DNA of 64,000 bases from Undaria pinnatifida. Its lineage: Eukaryota; Sar; Phaeophyceae; Laminariales; Alariaceae. The position numbers and the translations under genes are program-made. Of the stretch, positions 32,124 through 43,490 are shown piece after piece. The first letter of the stretch is position 1, and every line of letters begins with the position of its first letter. The notes beneath the pieces were generated by a model. It searched no databases, had not been told where the DNA came from, and saw nothing but the letters and a program-made list of their open reading frames with translations. The stretch is from assembly GCA_012845835.1 (NCBI GenBank), contig JABAKD010000002.1, positions 22,813,699 to 22,877,698 of the forward strand, in the 5' to 3' direction.

Positions 32124-35100
32124 CTACTGGGGTCCTCTGCTACACAGAAAAATATCACGCACGCAGGTCGGCAAAGCTTGCCTGAGCTCGCCGGGATCCC
32201 GATCCATGAACTTCTTCACCACTGCGCAGGCGTCCTGCAAGAGAGCCGCAGGCGACGTGGACCCGTGCGGCACGGGCCCCTCCTTGCGCCCATCCAGCTC
32301 GTAGAGGACGCCTTCGACTTCCCTGCACAGCACAATCAGTCGCAATCGCCGGGGGCACGGTCTTACAGTCGATGCGTCGACAAGGCGGCGCCGGCGGCCA
32401 ACCTACGTCCAACCGAAGCACAACCACCGTTCTCATCACTCGATAGCGCGGGCAGGTGGGCGCGTGCAACCTACGCACGCACAAAGCGCGGCCGCCAACT
32501 GCGCAGCCTCAAAGCGTGTGCCGCACGGCACACAGCTTATCCTTGTAGCTGTCGTCGTCGTTGGCGGAACCACAATTCCGGTGACAACGACCCATGCGCT
32601 CGTTCATCCACACCGCCAAACGTCCGCGCTCGTGGTCACCGTCAAAACGCGGGGGACGAACAAGAACATATCTGTGGTGGGGCCGCAAGACCTGTCACCC
32701 CGTCCAGGTGCCTACGGCGACTCAGCTTACGTGGGGCATGTGAAAAGAGTGTTAATCTAGCAACTCAACTCACGTGAGGCAAATGAAGTGAGTGTTGATC
32801 TTCTCCTCCCTCGCAATCTGTTCGCTTTGGCCCTGTTGAGCGGCCTCCTCATGGACCTCCTCCAGCTCATCCTCCTGAGGGGTAAAACAAGCACCTGTCA
32901 AAATCGGTCCAATGAGGCTACCGGTACGCACCTTCGTCGAAAAAATACCGCGACCAAAAAAGGTAAAAAAACGAAAAAAACAGAAGAACATGCCGTCCGC
33001 CCGGGCCACACACCCGTACCGCAATAGCATATTAATAGCGTTTCCACGCATTCCCAACGCGAGACAACAAAAGAGCGCCACCGCTTGAAGAAGGCAGCGC
33101 GGCAGTCGCTTACATCGTGCAGGGCTTGCGCGATCTCCGCTGGAGTCAGCTGTCGAGTCTTCTCCCAAAACCGGTTCAAAAAGCACTCCTTGTCTGCCGC
33201 GATCATGAGGACCGGACGCATCGATAGAGGCGTGAGCGACGTGCACTTCCGGTGTGGACACGCGGTCAGGCCGACGTCGCGACATCCCCTGTTCCCAACC
33301 GCGAGGGCGGAACGCAATAATTTCCTCATCCCGACCAGCAATATCGAAATAAGACGAGTACATACTCTCCTCGCAACAAAAACGAAACCACGTGGATGCT
33401 TGGATTCCGTGCGTAGATCTTTCTACATTGCTTATCTAAAGCCCGGCGCACCGGCGAATAGCCGTCTCCGAGTTAGCCCGAACAAGCGCGCGCAAACAAA
33501 TAACTTCCACGGTTGGTGACTGCTATTTTCGCGAACCTCGAGCTGAAACTGCTGCTTGAACTCATCACCTCGTTTCCTCACTCTTAGTTAGCGCAACAGC
33601 ACATATCTCCTTATCCGACCAGCGAGCCCAGCAATTCCCGCTCCGGTGCAAAGCTCAGCGCAAGCAAAACACGTCTCGCACAAACGAATCCTAAGGACTG
33701 AGGAAATTTCATCGATTATCATCTTCCGGCCATCTCGCGTGCTCACCAAGCGTAATCCCTCTGGACACGGATGCATTAAGAGCGCAGTGGAGGAGCCCAA
33801 CCGTCCCGCACGCATTCCCCACGGTTTGCTTCCTGCAAAACCACAAAAACAAAAACGATCGCACACCGCGCGAGGGACCGAGAAGGGCCTGAGAGATCAC
33901 TATGGGCATGGGAATGTCGAGCAGCGAATTTTCCCGGACTCGCGCTATAAGCAAGCCGCATATTCGCGGCGGGCGGCGAGAGCTTAAGCGGAACAAGAAG
34001 GTAACGACTTTGAGGTGAATTTCTGCGTGTCCCTTTTTTACCCAACCCGATGCCGCCAGCAAAATCTGTCCTTGTGACCGTCTACTTCTGCATTGTTTCG
34101 TAGGTGGCCTGGGGAGGCGCGCGTGGACACCGTTGTCTACGGCTGGGCAACATGTATCTGGTACCTGATACGACATAGCGGAGAATGGCGGGTTTCCAGG
34201 TAGCCACGACGGCGGAGGGCCTCAGGGCGCATACGTTAGGTGGACACATGAGCCCGCAAAAAAAACTACGAGAAATAAAAGTACGTAGCAGCATAGCGCA
34301 ACACAAAGCACGACTCGTTTCACCGCTACACACAACGATTGCACCACTACCCTCTGTCTGCGCGATTTATCGGCATCTGACGGTGCATTTTCATCACCCA
34401 AGCGGGTTACTACGCGTCCAGGCAACGTCCACGCATCGGCAGAGGGAGCAACGCAGGCAGCACAATCGATCACGATCGAAGGGGGACAGACACAAACACA
34501 CGCCCTACGTCCATGCCACCGATCGCCCACAGCAACAGCTAACAGTAAATTGCGATGAGGCCCCAAGCGGGTTGCGCGCTCACATGAAGTACAGGTTAGG
34601 TTTGGCCGGGTCCGCGGACTCGCGGATTCGCGCCGTCTCCTCCTCCCTGTGCTTCTCCGTGGAGGCCTTAATCGGAAAGAGCATCACCACGCCCAGCACG
34701 GGCTGCGGCACCATCGCCAGGGCCCAGTCTTCGGTGCTGAACACGTCCGTGAACCTGGCCGTTCATACGAGTCATGCCTTTTTAGCCCTTTTTGCGACCG
34801 CAGGTTAGATTTGAGCGAAATTATGCTGTTGACACAGTCAGAACATCATGGTCATTCTCATCAACATCTGCCAGTCACGGGGATCTCTCGTCAAGCTGAT
34901 ATATCACCATAGCGCCGCTGGACGGGGTTGAAAAACTCCACCTGGTACGAGTAATGAGTACAGGCATACAATCCCAAGCATAGCAGACCACGGCATGCAC
35001 TGGTATTTCTTGTGCAAGTTGTATTTCTGCACTTTCAGACACTGTCTGTGGCATGTTATTCTTCGGGTCCCATGATATAATATTTGACGGGTAATGTACG

Positions 35101-35901
35101 TACCTGGTATTTGTATGACAGCGGTAGCATAATGCAGACTCAGCGGTACCCATTAAATGCCGATCGGTGCCGGGGGGCTATCAGCGGACGCGAGCGGCTC
35201 AGGCTTTCAGGCAAACTGGATTGCTGGGATACTACATGTATTTTACTCGTACGTTCGGAGTTCGTGCGAGAGTCGCGACACGTGTTTGACGACTGCATGC
35301 TGCTTTGATGCATGCTGCCTTATGACAAACTGGGCAAAACGTGAAAAAAAACACCGGAGAATGCTCTGCTAGGTGCAAGCTTGATGCGAACCTCGTTTTT
35401 TGAAGAAATTTCGACGTTTTGGCGCGTTCTGGCTCGCTCTTGCGGTGCTCTTGTCGCAATGAGTGCGGGCCTGCTAGGCGCGAGACGACGCGTTTCTCCC
35501 GTTGTGGTATCCGCCCCCCCTAACCTCTACCCACGCCGAAAAATGGGGCCGAAAAGTTCTACAATCGCGCATCCAAAAAGTCAAACAACCGGGCATGCAA
35601 AACGTCGAACAACCGGGCACCCCAAACGTCAGTCCCATCATCAATTCACCAACATCAACATCACCAACACAAACACCGACAACGACAAATAACATCGTTC
35701 CGCTTTATGCATACAGAAAACATCAAACGGGCGCGTGGGCCACTGAACCAACGATAAAAATAGGAAATAGGCCATGAGTACTAACACACTACGAGTACTT
35801 AAAATGAAGTAACTGCTGTGTGTTATGTAGTGCTAACCTGTAAGTTCCCGTTGGCCACCCCATCTTTTCGATGTACTTGTTCATCACGTCTGGGTTGGAT
35901 T
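32124..35901 (-). CDS. Ubiquitin carboxyl-terminal hydrolase, UCH family (peptidase C12)
   Basis: Exons on the minus strand: 35901-35838, 34754-34584, 33832-33747, 33193-33114, 32874-32774 and 32322-32124. All junctions are GT-AG and every phase matches. The order of motifs is that of UCHL1/UCHL3: [77 protein letters not shown] and [15 protein letters not shown]. Catalytic Cys (NACGT), oxyanion Gln (KQT), His (NTHF) and Asp (ELDGR) are all present, so the enzyme is probably active, removing small adducts from the ubiquitin C-terminus. The first exon (start Met and the usual WLPLE) was not found. The C-terminus after DPGELR does not look like the family; a GC donor (CTCAG|GCAAGC, 32182/32181) could lead to a further exon. 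Intronic sequence is largely unremarkable. Confidence 0.9.
35560..35645. repeat. Short tandem repeat in the first UCH intron found
   Basis: Three diverged units of about 25 bp resemble CAAAACGTCGAACAACCGGGC (about 35572, 35597 and 35621), followed by an ACCAACA-rich stretch. Lies in the 1.08-kb intron between the first two recognised UCH exons. Confidence 0.55.
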
Positions 35902-36278
35902 CTGCAAAGCGGCACGAGGGGGAGATTGTAATGAGACGTTTACGACAACATACAGCGTTTGTTGTAGAGAGAATGGCATGTTATATTCAAGTCTCAAAAG
36001 CATCATCAAATATTTAGCCCCTGGTAGGCAGTGAGTGCCCAGAGCAAGCATTCATTGTGTTCGAGGACGAACGCACGTTGCAGCAGCAGACATAGAAGAC
36101 TCTACGCGCATAAGGCAAGGCCACAGCAGCCATGCTACTAATAGCAGCTATTAATACCACTAAAAATTCTGTTGTTTTTCGATGTTCTTATTCACTGCTG
36201 GTGTGTTCATCGATGTCCGCCGGGTTCGATTCTGCAAAGCGGCCGGCGGCGAGGGGAGCAAATATGTACGTTAGAATA
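35902..36278. other. Upstream of UCH exons, with a decayed exon-like duplicate
   Basis: At about 36180-36243 the minus strand reads CCGCTTTGCAGAATCGAACC, then GATGAACACACC... and AATAAGAACATCGAAAA. This parallels the splice acceptor and exon at 35838-35910 (CCGCTTTGCAGAATCCAACC, ATGAACAAGTACATCGAAAA). It has an insertion and an in-frame stop, so it looks like a dead duplicate of that exon. Confidence 0.5.
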
Positions 36279-37180
36279 AGGTTATCTAAATCTTGGATAA
36301 TATCGCGATATCAGGCGTTTAGAATTATGTGCGTCTCGAGTTTTAGACGACCGCGGGCTGTTGGGAATTTTTTCGGCGTACGTGGTCTGCACATGCGCAA
36401 CATCGCGATGGTCAAAATCCACACCATCGCGATATTTTTGTTCTGGTTCTTCGTCAAAAATGCAGTTTTACTCCTGTCCGTGCCTAGGAGAGAGACCCAT
36501 CTGCAGCCACATGCCAGCAAACAGAGCACACTGGCTGCCCAACATCACACACAACCGCTGCACGTATGATATCCTCAGCCGCCAGAACGGCGCCACGAAT
36601 AACGGCCGCGACCACTGTGTTAGCCCGTTGACAGACCGGCGCCCCTGCTCTCGAGCCCGGGCAAGATGTTTCCGTTGCTTGATTACAGCAGTGTTCAATG
36701 AGGGTACAGCACAACAGTAGTTGAAGCACCGAGCAATCGGTTGCTCCTGTTGGGTCAACCCCCTTGCCTGCGTCCGTTCCTTGCCATCGCGTTTAGATTG
36801 TGTGTCTACCCCAACTTACCCCAACCTTAACCATCCAAAGCTACCCCAGAGCACCACCCATCGCCGCTTCCGCGCGTTTATACCGTGTGGTGCCCAGTTG
36901 TTGCTGCAGACCACGTTCTCAAGCACATGCCGCGTGTGTGCCTCGTCTCATTCTCTTGGCAGCTACCAGGTAGTGCCCTACATACGCTGCTCTGGTCCTC
37001 GGGCGGGGCGGGGCAAATAACCTTGGTTCGTCTCGTCTCGAGTTTTAGACCCTCGATGCATGTGGAAAACACGCCGTCGTCAGTGTTAAATCACGAAATG
37101 CCCAAACAAATATCGCCGTACTAACAAAAGCACCAAAATACCTAGACATCAGCGTCCGTCGAGTTGTAGATAACTCTAAT
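36279..37180. mobile_element. 0.9-kb DNA transposon, 9-bp target duplication (family copy 1)
   Basis: Flanked by GTTAGAATA at 36270-36278 and 37181-37189, a perfect 9-bp direct repeat. Inner ends are inverted (GTTATCTAAATC... and ...GAGTTGTAGATAAC). It aligns over its length with 57023-57893, sharing CATCTGCAGCC, CTCTCGAGCCCGGGCAAGAT, CTGCTCTGG and CAGCGTMCR near the right end. ATCGCGAT/ATATCGCG motifs lie near both ends. No transposase is encoded. A 9-bp duplication is the hallmark of Mutator-like elements, so this is tentatively a non-autonomous MULE. Confidence 0.72.
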
Positions 37181-37189
37181 GTTAGAATA

Positions 37190-38986
37190 CAACAGCTGCT
37201 GTCTGCACGGGAGATTTTGCTTTTAATCTCTCCCCACACCACGCCGTTGTTGCGGTGTAGATACAACACATGGATTTTCGGTCACTTTTCTCGAGCCGAA
37301 GCCGGTGGCCGCATGACTGAAGTCGCACTCGAGACCAGAGGCACCCGTGCAGCCCGATCCACGAGATGCAAAAAACAACACGATAGAGTGCAAGATCTTG
37401 CACCCCCAAAGGGGCTCGCTGTGTTTTCAAAGCGAACGAATACATCGAAATCTGCCCGGCATGAAGACGTTTACAATCACAAGCAGCAGCTATAGTCTAT
37501 GCATGGATAGGTGGTGTCGCGCGAAGGACTTGCCTTTATTTCGAACTCAGTAAGATACAACACAGCAGTTAATACTACTCTTTTCTCCGCGTCCTTTCTC
37601 TTTCGTACGTATGACGTGATTCATGCGGCGTGAACGCGACGTCCGAGTTATTTTTCTGCAGCGCGGGAGCTCTTCGCATTTGCAAGTGGTACGTTGCAAC
37701 AAATCATGGACTTCTGTCCGCGTCACGTTTTCTTCTATTTGAGTTAGCGTAGCGGGCGGATGCCGCCCGCGGAGCGAAGCGCCTAGTATCTGGTACGGTA
37801 CCGGCATGCCTGCATGCGTGTAACACATACACAGAGTACGATCATTTGGGGCGGGGGGATAATTTTCAATTTTCTGCGGATACAATATCACACTGCATCA
37901 CAATTTTCTTCTGCGTCCATGCTTGGTGGTGGTATTGCGTCCGCATGCTCGTGAACATGAGCTCTCATAGCGGCCTTTCCGTCGGAGGCCGCAGGCAATG
38001 CCAATTGCATGCTGTATGCCCCTGGAGGCACGGAGGGTAGGCACGACGGAATTCTTGAAGAGCAGACAGAATCAAAATTGAATTTCCTGATGGAACATTT
38101 TAGTAGGTCTCACCAAGAGGGAACCATCTCTTCCTTCCCTTGTCGGAAGTGAAAGGCGACGGCGCCGAAAGAGCAGCGCTAGGTTCGGCCATTGCTTCCT
38201 GTCTGCTAAGCTGCGCGTGGTGGAGTTGCCCGTCTGAGAGAGCTCGATGTCGGAGATTGCGAGTTGTGCACACAGGCAAAGGAAACCACTACGAAATCGG
38301 GTTTCCACAAGATTTGATGGGCCTTGTTCAAGTGGGGTTTCGAGCGGATCCATTAAAGAGAAAAGCGGACAATCAACCGCGACATGCGCCGTGCGAGCAC
38401 GAAGGATCACGTGGGACCAACGTAGGATATACTTCTGTACTATCTATGTCCGCGATTAACACGAGTAGTTGCTAGTTAGTATTGGGGGGAATCGTGCAAT
38501 CTGAACAGACACTGCTTGTATTGATTGGAAAGAAGAGCGCACTCTTGAGTAGGATACCAGTAAACCAGCATCGAATTGGATCATGGATGGCGTGCATTTA
38601 ATGTGAACAACGGTGAACGGATCCCCCAACATCAAGCTGCCGGGGGTGTTGTGCTCTGTCTGTGACATTCATTTCCCAAATAGTGTAACATGCAGCATAC
38701 GGGTATCTCCATTGTTGCTGCTGCTTCAGAGAGCTACAAACAATGCTCGCAGTCGCCTGTAACTATCACTTACTGCTATGGTCTAGATAGAGAGCCTACA
38801 ACACGCTCCATCTGAGTTTGTGAGGAGCACTGCACTCCTTGATCCTGGGGTGTTTTTGGCGAATCTGCCCCCCTGCAAACTCCGATGAGCGTCCGCCTGG
38901 GCATCCAGTGTTTCCGAGCTGATGTGCCCACGCGCTCCCTCGCATCGCAGTATAGACCTGCGTCGTCTCCCCTTCAATGATTCAGC
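37190..38986. other. Unassigned intergenic sequence
   Basis: No gene, tRNA or complete element recognised. Frames such as 38140-38475 (plus) lack recognisable domains. Confidence 0.3.
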
Positions 38987-39435
38987 ATGATGCCGTGCTG
39001 TTGGGTCCACACAGCTTGGTGCGTTTCAATAGCCGCTCCTGCCCTTCGCCCGTCAGACAAACAGACTATTGGCGAGCTGGCGATAAATCAGCACGCTCTG
39101 GTGGGCGTATCGGCTTTGGGCATCGACCCCTTCGCCTCGGACGGCGGCTTCCACCTTTGCTACAATAGTACCCTGGCGACACCCCATCCGACAAGCCACA
39201 GCTGTTCGCGGTCAACTTGGTCCGCTATAACGGATCCACGCGCTCACAGGCCATAGACTTACAGACAGAGATGCTGCCCTGGCCAGACCTACTCTCAGTT
39301 GAGGAGCACTTCGTCGCCTCACAGCTGCAGGTCCCTTGTCGCCGCTCACGCCCCGCCCATGCGCTTTGCGCTGGACGTCCTGGAAGCGCGACAGCCGTGC
39401 CCGGCCGGTCTTCCGATTCGCCCACCATACACTAG
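38987..39435 (+). pseudogene. Unrecognised decayed ORF, possibly retroelement-derived
   Basis: Two overlapping frames (38987-39256 and 39217-39435) read as one broken protein: one ends LCYNSTLATPHPTSHS and the next has VRYNGSTRSQAIDLQ then SVEEHFVASQLQVP. The codon pattern looks protein-like, and the frame break falls between LFAV and NLVRYNG-like sequence. I do not recognise the family. A retrotransposon polyprotein is possible because a Ty3/gypsy integrase lies 2.6 kb downstream on the same strand, but that is only context. Confidence 0.3.
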
Positions 39436-40315
39436 ATCTCGACCGTTTCAGAGTAATCCTCGTAGTTGAGGCGGCCACGGCTTTCGCCCTGGCCTGCCCT
39501 CCTGGGGTGCCTGACTCCTAACCAGCGTGCTTCGTTTTTATACTTACGATACACCGTTCTGGGCCGGATACATACGATACATATCTTTCTTGGCCGGCCG
39601 CTGACCTTGTCCACCGATTTTGTATCGTGTTTCCCCCCACACCCACGCCTTTCCTTCTCGAAGATTCAAGAGCTTGCTGGTAACGGTCGCCTCCACACCA
39701 CCAATGATGGTATAATCTTACTCGTTCGGAAGCCAACCCCACCCCCCCTTCTGACTCACAACCACATAGGTGGGACGTGCGGCTAGTTTGTTGAACCACG
39801 AACCTGTTCGCGTTTGCGTGACGCTGCTCATGCGCCCTTGGGTCATGAAGCGAACGCTCGTAGCCTTACCGATCTACGGCTGCCTGCTGCCTTGGCACCA
39901 AGCGCACCCTGCAAATAATGCTCGAACGGTTTAACTGGTAAATTGACATGGGCATTTACAGCCGATCGTGGCTTCGGGACTACCTGATGTACCAAGCACG
40001 GCAAAACTCACGGCTAACGGTCCCCTGATCCATCATCTCGATGCCCCCGCCAGTGGGATCCGGCACCCTCATCGGCGTCTTTCAAACCGCTTTCGATCAC
40101 GCCCCAGTGTAATGCCTATGCAGGCTGGTTCAAGTAAAAATAAATCCCGAAATGTATTCCTTGGCGAATATCCACGCCGTTTTTGCAATTCAGGCCGTGG
40201 CATTTTGCACGTCTTCTATGTGCCCTTGCGAAGACCTCACCTGTCATTCTTTCGTTTTGTTTTTGTTTTGCCTGATTTTTCGTCAGATAAATTTTTCGGA
40301 AAAATTGTATCACCT
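39436..40315. other. Unassigned intergenic sequence
   Basis: No recognisable gene or element. It may be part of a decayed retroelement with the flanking pieces, but no long terminal repeats were identified. Confidence 0.3.
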
Positions 40316-40318
40316 TAG

Positions 40319-41319
40319 GCCGTTTCTTATAGCATTGGATTCTCATCTTCGATTCCGCCAGAATCCGATTCGGCAAAATTCGGGCGGAGAAGAAAGCCCG
40401 ACCTTTCTTATAGCGAACGGATTTTGTCAGACGGATTTCAGCAGGACTGTCATTTTTTTTTGAAAACAGCGCGCGCAAAACCCAACACCACACAGCAGCA
40501 GCAGCAGCAGCAGCACACAGCAGACCGATACAGACATACAGACGCAGCGCAGAGGCAGCAGACCACACGCAGCAGACCACACAGACGTTGCAAACATGCC
40601 GGACCAAGAGGCACCAGAGTCGCTGTTGCTAAGCTACAACAGCCTGGCGGAAGCAGCTATAGAGCATTTTGCAGAGTGCTGTGTTGGAGGCATGACACAG
40701 AAGCAGATACTCATGCAGCTCCTCCAGCTCCTGCCACCAACCCGACTTTGTGTAGTCTTTGCGAGGGTGCACACGCCGCCTCTTGACAGCCCTTGACATC
40801 TCATCGTCCTCTGTGTCGGGCTCTAGCTCGTCTTCGTAGTCTTGTAAGATGAGGTCCCAGGTGGCGACACTACGCTGCTGCTGCAGATGGAAGGCAGCTA
40901 GCGTGGTGGCAAAGACAGCAGAAACGTCGACACCAGCTTTTTCTCTCGCTGTCGCGGCCATTTGATGGTGCACCACGCGTCCCGAGGGCAAGCCAAGTTC
41001 GTAGGCTAGCCCACGGGCGACGCCCAGCAGCCCTAACAGCGCCGGCACTGCAGCACGCATGTGGGGTAGCCCGATGTGTGTGTGTGTGCGCGCGCGCGCG
41101 GCGCAACCAGAGAGTTTCAAATAATCCGAGACAGAAATCCGGGTTGGGCAGCGTCTCGGATTTTGGTCAGGAATCCGAGTGGCCGCAACTCGAAAAGCTA
41201 AAATCGGATTTTTCCGAATTGGATTGTGCCAAAATCCGTGTCTATAAGAAGGCGGAAATGGGCTCAAATCGGATTCTGGCGGAATCGAAGATGAGAATCC
41301 AATGCTATAAGAAACGGCC
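40319..41319. mobile_element. PIF/Harbinger-type transposon, 1001 bp, perfect 53-bp TIRs, TTA duplication
   Basis: The left end starts GGCCGTTTCTTATAGCATTG and the right end is its exact inverse; the match runs 53 bp without a mismatch. Flanks are TTA at 40316-40318 and TTA at 41320-41322. A 3-bp TTA/TAA duplication with TIRs starting GG is diagnostic of PIF/Harbinger. Further CGGATTTTG-like subterminal motifs lie inside both ends. The interior has a (CAG)n run (about 40496-40516) and one minus-strand ORF but no DDE nuclease, so it is a deleted, non-autonomous copy. Identical TIRs suggest recent movement. Confidence 0.93.
40629..41060 (-). CDS. Harbinger-element ORF (probable transposase N-terminal exon)
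   Basis: 143 codons from the ATG at 41058-41060. The frame is also open upstream to 41267, but that part is TIR and (CG/CA)n sequence, so the internal Met is preferred. It contains an Ala-rich start (MRAAVPALLGLLGVARG), an acidic patch (DYEDELEPDTEDDEM), a basic patch (AVKRRRVHPRKDY) and SGWWQELEE...MLYSCFRQ. The W-W and F-R arrangement resembles the region just before the DDE domain of Harbinger transposases, but the nuclease domain is missing. Assignment rests mainly on its place inside the TIRs. Confidence 0.55.
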   Translation of the reverse strand: MRAAVPALLGLLGVARGLAYELGLPSGRVVHHQMAATAREKAGVDVSAVFATTLAAFHLQQQRSVATWDLILQDYEDELEPDTEDDEMSRAVKRRRVHPRKDYTKSGWWQELEELHEYLLLCHASNTALCKMLYSCFRQAVVA

Positions 41320-41322
41320 TTA

Positions 41323-42089
41323 GATAATTTTTTTTAAGCGAACAAAAAAATAAAAACGGAGGTCAGGCCTCGGGATGGGCATGTAGAACACGTGTGCGAA
41401 CATTCAGGATCTATCCCTCAAAAACGGCGAGGACATTTGGACTTGGGTGCGCAAAAATGAGTATGATACCTAATTTCTTTCAAATGACTTGGTTTTAGTG
41501 TTGGATACAGTTTTTTCTCTATATTCTGCTTAATGTCGAACTTGGGCAGGTCAGATCTTCGATTTTATGCGCGAAATTTCTGCAGACATGCCTTGGAGTA
41601 CCTCCAACCGGTTCGTGCAAATTGCGGCGCATTTTTTTTTCGCCCCGCTTGGAAAAAGCCTGAATATTATTATTTTACATTTTGCCCTCCGACAATATAG
41701 TATAGTCTAGATGCCGTTCCGATGTAAATCGAATATCCTTCCATAAAGCAGCAGTAGTACCTATGAAGTCGAATGATCGCACCATAAGGCAGTGGTATCT
41801 TCCGCCAGCCATTTCTTCATTTCCTTTCCCCACATCTTCTCCTTTTATCTACTGTTTCATTTCCCTATATGTGTTTTAGCTAGGAGTCTCTGAATGCTAT
41901 TGAAAAATTGAAGGCCTGCCATGGGTCGATACGAGTTTCGCTCCTAAAGACAGCCCGAGGACGTTAAAAAAAACTGGCTATATCACTCTCTTCCGCTGGT
42001 CATGGGGGTCAGTATGTGATACCAAGTATTCACCCTTTGACTAGATATTGCGAACGGCATTCGTGGGGGGAAGACTTTCGGGTTTTTAG
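41323..42089. other. Unassigned intergenic sequence
   Basis: AT-rich, no ORF with a recognisable domain. Probably internal or flanking sequence of the decayed retroelement that follows. Confidence 0.3.
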
Positions 42090-43490
42090 CGTGAACCAAC
42101 CTGTGTCTTGCCTTCACCGACTTTTTTGACCGCAGCGCAGACATGTTTGCGGTCACTGCAACCGAATTTACATCTGAGGGGGCGGCGAGGGTCATCATCA
42201 ACCAGTATACTCCCGTCTGGCTATGTCCGCGCGGCATGCTCTCGTTCAACGGCCTCCAGTTTGCTGGAAGCGGACGCAAGCTGTCTATACAGCTTTTCGG
42301 CGTTCACAAAATCGCCGTAATCTCTTAACATCCCAACGACAACGGTGGTGCGTGTGAACCACGTGGTTGCCCAAATGCTGGCCATGGCCGTCAACAAGCG
42401 CCAAGATGGCTGGGATGCGCAGCTCTCTCACATCGAATTTGTGTACAAGAAGTTGGTCAGCGCCACCGCCTTTGAAGCCCCTAATGAGGCTGTCATGGGC
42501 AGGCTTCCACCTTTCCCTTTCACGAATTTCGAACTCGCCATGGTAGTCGGACATCAAAGCCTGTCCTGCGACCAGCTCGCCTGCTCCGATCCGGCGACAG
42601 GCCGCCAGCGGCGCTCGTACAACAACGTTTGCGATCATCATGCCTTCACAGTTTCCCTATTGGACCGCCGAAACTCCGCCCTTTCCGACGCGCCGCATCA
42701 GGTTCCCAAGTATGTCGTTGGCAGTTGGGCGCCCTTGTACAATACGGCTGCCACCAGTCGCCAACGCGCTAAGGCTAGCACGGACGCCAACGTCCTCAAG
42801 ACCAAAGTTTTGCTCAAATGGATCGGCCCCTACACAATTGTTGCGATCGGCCCCTCTCACCTCGGTGACACCCCGGATGATTCCCCTCTCTGCGCAATGC
42901 TCCTGAACTTTGATCTCCCTCCCTACATGCCCGTTCCCACCATTCGTTCGGTGGCGCACTGCAAGGTCCGTGCCAATCCTCACGGAAGAAACGACATTCC
43001 GGGGTAGGTTTCGGCGGAGTTGAAGCAGTATGCTCAACATCTTCTCGAAAAACTCCCCCCAGGACGCAGTCACACAAGACGACGTCTCGACTCCCCTTTA
43101 ACACCTGGCAGTGGAGAAGATCGCCCGACATCAATGCGCTCACGGTCGAGACGGGGGCTCATCGCGGTAATGTACGAGATCCATTGGACTGGAGTCTCTC
43201 TCGCCCTTCCGGGAAAGGCAAATCAATCTCCTGCTCTTTCAACACCAGATCTTGCTCTACTGGGTCGGCGTTCCGAACCAGTACCTCCAAACCAACCGCC
43301 AATCGCCTGTACCGCCGGATGCGAATTGGCGCTGCACAATGTGCTTTTTCTCGAGGGCACGGCGAGCGTTTTATGGCGCTCGGGTACGGCTGCGTCCCGC
43401 GTGCGGATTCGCTTTTCCGCTACAGTGCCACTGTGCTTCCAAACGGTGCCCGCGTTTGGAACAAGACGACGGTTTGAGGTAGCTTAGGAA
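42090..43490 (+). pseudogene. Ty3/gypsy retrotransposon integrase and C-terminal remnant
   Basis: Read in several frames. At 42105-42325 an integrase core segment has LAFTDFFDRSADMFAV (first catalytic Asp region) and CPRGMLSFNGLQF, where the second catalytic Asp of the usual SDNG is replaced by Phe (codon 42245-42247). At 42345-43007 a second frame has ERVNH-like RVNHVVAQMLAMAVNKRQDG, FAY-like FVYKK and a C-terminal WIGPYTIVAIGP. At 43150-43330 a chromo-like segment reads VMYEIHWTGVS and, in another frame, LYWVGVPNQY. Several frameshifts, a stop before the second block and the lost Asp show it is dead. LTRs not identified. Confidence 0.75.
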
